Program-made: the position numbers and the translations under genes | The notes under the pieces: model-generated | What the model was told of the DNA's origin: nothing | Databases searched by the model: none | The model's input: the letters and a program-made list of their open reading frames with translations, nothing else | Part shown: piece after piece, positions 7,401 to 10,018 of the stretch | How positions within the stretch are numbered: the first letter of the stretch is position 1 | How the letters are laid out: each line of letters opens with the position of its first letter | Origin: Deltaproteobacteria bacterium | GTDB taxonomy: Bacteria; Bdellovibrionota_C; UBA2361; OMII01 | Assembly (NCBI GenBank): GCA_023262305.1 | Contig: JALRCK010000053.1 | Span: forward strand, 1-10,018 | DNA length: 10,018 nt | Direction of reading: 5' to 3'

Positions 7401-7655
7401 GTAGAACGCCCATAAAATTATGGAGAGTAGAACAACGATAAGGGGGACCAAGTAGAGAAGCTCAAAACGATATACAAACAGCAGCTTTGAAAAAAATCGC
7501 GCGGCGGCGGCAGACACTGTCCGCATCAGAACGACGTAGCCAGGTTCTTTGATTCTTGGCGCATGGGTCCCTGATTCAGGGGAACCCCTTGTTCTGTTGT
7601 CCTCGGAATAATAGCTCGGGCCCAGGGCCCGAACGTGTCGGCCCATCACGAGCAC
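4440..7655 (-). CDS. Giant Thr-Pro tetrapeptide-repeat membrane protein
   Basis: A 1071-residue protein read from a GTG at 7655 (AGG five bases before it); an ATG three codons in, or one at 7526, are alternative starts. In order: a polar N-terminus; a strong hydrophobic helix at 64-84 ([21 protein letters not shown]); a linker of about 90 residues; a second, weaker hydrophobic segment at 174-190 ([17 protein letters not shown]) followed by a very basic patch ([13 protein letters not shown]); then residues 241-748, exactly 127 tandem tetrapeptides of the form x-T-P-T; then a C-terminal region of about 320 residues (752-1071). This begins with a beta-rich, Ig- or CNA-B-like stretch ([19 protein letters not shown]), holds several cysteines, and ends in basic amphipathic helices ([14 protein letters not shown]). 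The architecture suggests an anchored protein that projects a domain on a Pro/Thr stalk. I recognise no family for the C-terminal region. It follows the sigma-factor gene by 186 bases. Confidence 0.85.
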   Translation of the reverse strand: MLVMGRHVRALGPSYYSEDNRTRGSPESGTHAPRIKEPGYVVLMRTVSAAAARFFSKLLFVYRFELLYLVPLIVVLLSIILWAFYRAQPPVPLTIIANAQSPPNYFSQNVFPLSFAIVSSDKEVTSYPRVRRETLVARDNRAKSEKARQTIGSPPRSPEDDESFIHPSQRASSPIVTLIGAAALASVAILHDSPSLRMKYRKRGRAPPRARDVQAMTRGDSGEGGSYATFKFGILAFIDTATPTSTPTETPTDTPTETPTNTPTETPSATPTVTPTETSTTTPTETATASPTNTATETPTETATSTPTETPTDTPTSTPTETPTNTATATPTHTPTVTPTETPTQTPTHTPTETPTETPTETPTNTPTETPTVTPTRTPTETPTETPTETPTNTPTETPTTTPTDTPTNTPTETPTETPTNTPTETPTVTPTETPTITPTETPTSTPTETPTETSTVTPTETPTNTPTETPTVTPTETPTVTPTETPTSTPTETPTETPTLTPTETATSSPTTTPTQTPTASPTITPTDTPTETPTETPTETPTNTPTATPTVTPTETPTETPSETPTITPTDTPTQTPTETPTETPTTTPTETPTNTPTVTPTSTPTHTPTDTPTNTPTETPTITPTETPTATATETPTETPTQTPTGTATETPTETPTSTPTVTPTITPTVTPTETVTNTPTETPTVTPTHSPSVTPTVTPTATPSRTPTTTPTVTPTSTATVTPTYTPTWTPTQTPTATPTATPTTQMSFLTIRIERDETPLPAVPLVINGMSEVTDDAGEVSKYFVSKAPVRIESGISAVLFEPVESTGLDLEAFNPVTIAASVLVAPYLSDAEQCEVSVGGERSVFMRYVNYSSMGLDVPVGGMNTFLTVGEGGPESLFAPGLNGFLTPLDTFYDGAGYSGAWVLFGRFVPLQFPLPVCTDSGTGGDCSVITSRDLKPIRDHFKSAVKRYNDVADRVVGRMRGYSDDQERARRWRRDFRERGERFLNMITRRLRRIGPPVFYCAAPPPQCEVIPFPQPLVQYYFERMVGRRPPRLLGEISDMTKRDKRRLARLLAKYPQVYHRCPL
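5409..6938 (-). repeat. 12-base-period tandem repeat coding for TPTx units
   Basis: This 1530-base array codes for residues 240-749 of the repeat protein. By my count it has 127 consecutive tetrapeptides with no break in register. The variable position is Glu in 49 of 127 units, otherwise mostly Val, Asn, Ser, Asp, Thr, Ala, Ile, Gln and His. The Pro is replaced by Ala or Val in a few units (ETAT, GTAT, ETVT), and Thr by Ser in a few (ETPS, HSPS). All four codons are used for Thr and for Pro. On the plus strand the array reads as Val-Gly-Val-rich long open frames, which are by-products of the repeat. Confidence 0.95.
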
Positions 7656-7841
7656 TATCGCCTATGGTGCTGGTTTTCTTTACGATCGAAGGCTCTTTGC
7701 GTGCTCCCAGCCACAAAAGATCACTCGTCAACTCACCTAACTCCGCACCCTAGTCGCTTTTCGCACGAGAATCACCGACCAGAGGAACCCGACTACAAGA
7801 GAATGGGTAACAGGAGAAGTTCTCTCAGTTAGCGCGAATTC
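7656..7841. other. Intergenic region between the sigma-factor and repeat-protein genes
   Basis: This is the longest gap in the window, at 186 bases. I see no hairpin followed by T residues to end the sigma transcript. An 11-base palindrome, GAGAA-G-TTCTC (plus strand, near 7815-7830), is present but has a one-base centre and is no terminator. A TTGACG on the minus strand could serve as a -35 box, but no good -10 follows at the right distance. No start codon with a strong ribosome site suggests a small gene here. Confidence 0.4.
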
Positions 7842-9497
7842 CTACTCAATCTCGTCGGCGATCTTCCTGAGTCGTTTACCGAAACCTCCCTCCCGCAAAC
7901 GATTGAGGATCTGCTTTTGGATCTGCCGCACTCGCTCCTTGGTGAGTCCCATCTCAGTTGCGATCTGCGTGAGCGTTCGCTCGCCTTTTCCATCAAGACC
8001 GAAGCGTTCCATGATGACCAATCGCTCCCTCTCAGGAAGCTCTCCCAGGATCGCTTTGATCTGCTGATTGACGTGCTCGCGTTGCATCCCATCATTGATC
8101 GACGCCTCTGGCGAAGCTTCGCGCGCCGGGAGGAGGCTTGCGGGCGAGGCATCTACCGTCTGCGCTTTTCGATCGATACGTTGCGGCTCATTAATGAAAG
8201 GCCTCAGAGCTTTCACTTCGCGCGCTCGCAGGCCGAGTTTCTTTCCAAAAGTCTGGTCACTGCCACGGGGATCGAGCACAAGCTCATAACGTAGCTTTAC
8301 GAGGGCGCCGTAGAACCGACTTGGGATATACACCATGTTAGTCGTCCGCTCGTACCCTCGAAGTGCCAACTGTCGGACCCAAAACCCCGCGTAGGTGAGA
8401 AGAGCAAAGCCACTCTTGCGATCATACTTCTCTATCGCATGCATGAAACCGAGCGCGCCCTCTTGAACGATGTCATCTTTGGAGGGAATAAACTTTCTTG
8501 AGTAGCTGATTATCCTCTTCACAAAAGGAAGGTTCGCCGTAGTGAGGTATTGGCGAATTCTAAGGTACGGACTCTGGGCACGAGCCAATTCGAACACAAG
8601 CTTTCGAGCATGCAGCGCGCCCCCACCAAAATCTCGCGCTAGATCTCGCCATTCAGGAAACAACGGATCCTTCTGAGCCGCCTTCGATCGCACGTTTCCA
8701 TAGTCACACTTCAGTCGAGTCTCAAGATCCGCGAGCCGATCCGCGCCTTGCCGCAAAATCACCATCTGTTCATTGAGCTTTTCCGGGGCTATCGGGGTTG
8801 TAAGCAATGCTTTGGCAGCCTCTTCCCTGTTCGAGCGCGACACTCTTGCTGACGAGGGATTGATAAGCCGATCCACCCGCGTAACAACCCGTCGCACGAC
8901 GCTCCTCACGCGCGCCTCATCCACCTTCGCTGAGCTATCTCGATGCACGACAAGGCTCGGAACTCGGGCGGCAGTCGTCGCTTCAGTCAGCTCCTGAAGC
9001 ACATGACGCTGGATCGCTGGAACTCGATACATCAAACTCCAGAACGCCTTTCGATGCACGTGAAAGGCGTCCAACAGATCCGCGGTCTGCTTTTTGGAAA
9101 CCAGTGGAACCCCCACGGGTACGCTTGTGCTGCTCACAAAGAGCGCCTCCGCGCGATTCTTAAGATCCACAACCAGCAACTGACGCTCACACGCTTCATC
9201 AAACAACGAAGTGTACTTTGAGAAGCTCTTAGCCGAGACCTGGCGCCGAAGAGTAGATATCGAATCTATCTCCGCTACTACTGCCAACTCACACTCAACG
9301 ATTCGAGAGAGAAGAGATCTCTGCTGCGTAGAGTCGATCGCGACAACAAGCTCGGATAGCGCAGGAAGCTGCGAGCTGAGCTGACGAGAGCGCTGAGACA
9401 AACTCACCATTTCTCGCTCAAGCTGTCGCACAGCAGTCGGAGTCGTGCTGTCGCTGACTCTACCGGATCGGTTTTGATGTACTGGTCCCATGGTCAT
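7842..9497 (-). CDS. Sigma-70 family RNA polymerase sigma factor with long N-terminal extension
   Basis: An RNA polymerase sigma subunit, 551 residues from the ATG at 9497. I chose this start because GGGGGAA sits seven bases upstream; the frame also runs to a TTG at 9551, which has no such site. Region 2 spans about 316-387, with ANLPFVKRIISYSRKF, DDIVQEGALGFMHAIEKYD and TYAGFWVRQLALRGYERTTN. A region 3-like segment follows from about 389 (VYIPSRF). Region 4 covers about 475-535, with LPERERLVIMERFGLDG and a helix-turn-helix (TLTQIATEMGLTKERVRQIQ) that would read the -35 box. The region 2.4 equivalent (ERTTNMVYIP) differs from the ARTIRIPVH pattern of primary sigma factors, so I infer an alternative sigma. 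The first ~300 residues are helical and charged and I do not see region 1.2 in them. The promoter targets are unknown. lgt lies 68 bases upstream on the same strand; co-transcription is likely. Confidence 0.9.
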   Translation of the reverse strand: MTMGPVHQNRSGRVSDSTTPTAVRQLEREMVSLSQRSRQLSSQLPALSELVVAIDSTQQRSLLSRIVECELAVVAEIDSISTLRRQVSAKSFSKYTSLFDEACERQLLVVDLKNRAEALFVSSTSVPVGVPLVSKKQTADLLDAFHVHRKAFWSLMYRVPAIQRHVLQELTEATTAARVPSLVVHRDSSAKVDEARVRSVVRRVVTRVDRLINPSSARVSRSNREEAAKALLTTPIAPEKLNEQMVILRQGADRLADLETRLKCDYGNVRSKAAQKDPLFPEWRDLARDFGGGALHARKLVFELARAQSPYLRIRQYLTTANLPFVKRIISYSRKFIPSKDDIVQEGALGFMHAIEKYDRKSGFALLTYAGFWVRQLALRGYERTTNMVYIPSRFYGALVKLRYELVLDPRGSDQTFGKKLGLRAREVKALRPFINEPQRIDRKAQTVDASPASLLPAREASPEASINDGMQREHVNQQIKAILGELPERERLVIMERFGLDGKGERTLTQIATEMGLTKERVRQIQKQILNRLREGGFGKRLRKIADEIE

Positions 9498-9504
9498 GTA
9501 GTGC

Positions 9505-9511
9505 TTCCCCC
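9505..9511 (-). promoter_or_regulatory. Ribosome binding site that fixes the sigma-factor start
   Basis: The minus strand reads GGGGGAA, seven bases before the ATG at 9497. It is the clearest Shine-Dalgarno sequence I found in the window and is the reason for preferring this ATG to the upstream in-frame TTG at 9551 or the ATG two codons further in. Confidence 0.6.
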
Positions 9512-9565
9512 AAAGCCTACTGAACCGCGAGCGTTGCTCACGGCACTGCAACCCCCATAAAACCT

Positions 9566-10018
9566 CTACTTAAAAACGGCTGTTGTCTTGCGTCCGCGAA
9601 GGATCAGCACACCACCCAACGCTATGAGAGAGAGGGCAATAATCTGAGCCTCACTCATCCCCCAAGCCACGACGGGATTAATCCTGAATCCTTCAAGGAA
9701 AAGGCGCTCAAGTGATATGAGCACGAGATACAACCCGAAACGTTGAAAGCGCTCCACAAGAATCGTGGAGCTCGCCTCAACTTTGAGTAGTATCATTAAC
9801 ACAACGAGAGAGAGAGTCGACTCAAAAAGCGGCGTTGGGTACACCAAAACTCCTGGAGGAGTTGGAACAACTCCTGTCGCATACGACATCCCCCAAAAAC
9901 CCGTCGTTGCGATACCGTAATCACCATCGCCAGAAAGCTGACACCCGAGACGCCCGATTGCATACCCAAGCGCCAGACACGGCCCCAGTGCATCGCAGAA
10001 CGTGCCGACCGGAGTTCG
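9566..10018 (-). CDS. lgt: Prolipoprotein diacylglyceryl transferase, 5' partial
   Basis: The visible 150 residues are the C-terminal part; the frame stays open to the right edge of the window, so the start lies beyond it. An ATG at 9889 lies inside the conserved region and is not the real start. Lgt is an inner-membrane enzyme that moves a diacylglyceryl group from phosphatidylglycerol to the lipobox cysteine of prolipoproteins, the first step of lipoprotein maturation. Signatures seen, numbered in the fragment: the GRLGCQLSGDGDYG block at 22-35, holding the conserved Arg (R23); YPTPLFE further on, where many homologues have HPTQLYE; and ERLFLEGFR, the conserved Arg-Glu-Arg segment. Three hydrophobic segments are visible (around SLVVLMILL, FGLYLVLISL and IIALSLIALGGVLIL). 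The GDGDYG form is a variant I associate with deltaproteobacteria- and planctomycete-like genomes. The sigma-factor gene follows after 68 bases. Confidence 0.9.
   Translation of the reverse strand, partial: RTPVGTFCDALGPCLALGYAIGRLGCQLSGDGDYGIATTGFWGMSYATGVVPTPPGVLVYPTPLFESTLSLVVLMILLKVEASSTILVERFQRFGLYLVLISLERLFLEGFRINPVVAWGMSEAQIIALSLIALGGVLILRGRKTTAVFK

Noticed and set aside
9566..9889. A complete small membrane protein of 107 residues starting at the ATG at 9889
   Set aside because: The same frame continues upstream to the window edge and codes for the conserved GRLGC...GDGDYG block of Lgt, so this ATG is internal.

Overview
The window looks like a chromosomal segment of a Gram-negative bacterium with densely packed, mostly housekeeping genes. 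The clues are a diacylglyceryl transferase gene, two lipoprotein or envelope-type genes and a bacterial phenylalanine hydroxylase. The Lgt variant (GRLGC...GDGDYG) and the long Thr-Pro repeat protein suggest an uncultured, deltaproteobacteria-like lineage. That placement is a guess, because the window holds no rRNA or other strong phylogenetic marker. I see no mobile element, CRISPR array, tRNA or rRNA.

Layout, left to right: (1) the 3' part of a plus-strand gene for a COG3014-type TPR protein (1-1080) meets (2) phhA, phenylalanine-4-hydroxylase, tail to tail. Everything from phhA to the right edge is on the minus strand. Read in the direction of transcription from the right, the order is: lgt (5' end outside the window), a sigma-70 family factor with an unusual N-terminal half, a 1071-residue membrane-anchored protein carrying 127 tandem x-T-P-T tetrapeptides, a small lipoprotein-like protein, nadK (NAD kinase), tapT (DTW-domain tRNA aminocarboxypropyltransferase) and phhA.

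The lipoprotein-like gene, nadK and tapT are tightly spaced (3 and 41 bases) and probably form one transcript. phhA follows after 154 bases with its own TATAAT box. lgt and the sigma gene are 68 bases apart. The repeat gene stands 186 bases downstream of the sigma gene. I do not see one pathway linking all of these; lgt, the lipoprotein-like protein, the repeat protein and the COG3014 protein share an envelope theme.

The most unusual item is the Thr-Pro repeat protein. Its 1530-base array keeps perfect tetrapeptide register while its synonymous positions are heavily scrambled, and it ends in a C-terminal domain of about 320 residues that I do not recognise. The second is the sigma factor, whose first ~300 residues do not show the usual region 1.2. 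No intergenic stretch exceeds 300 bases.
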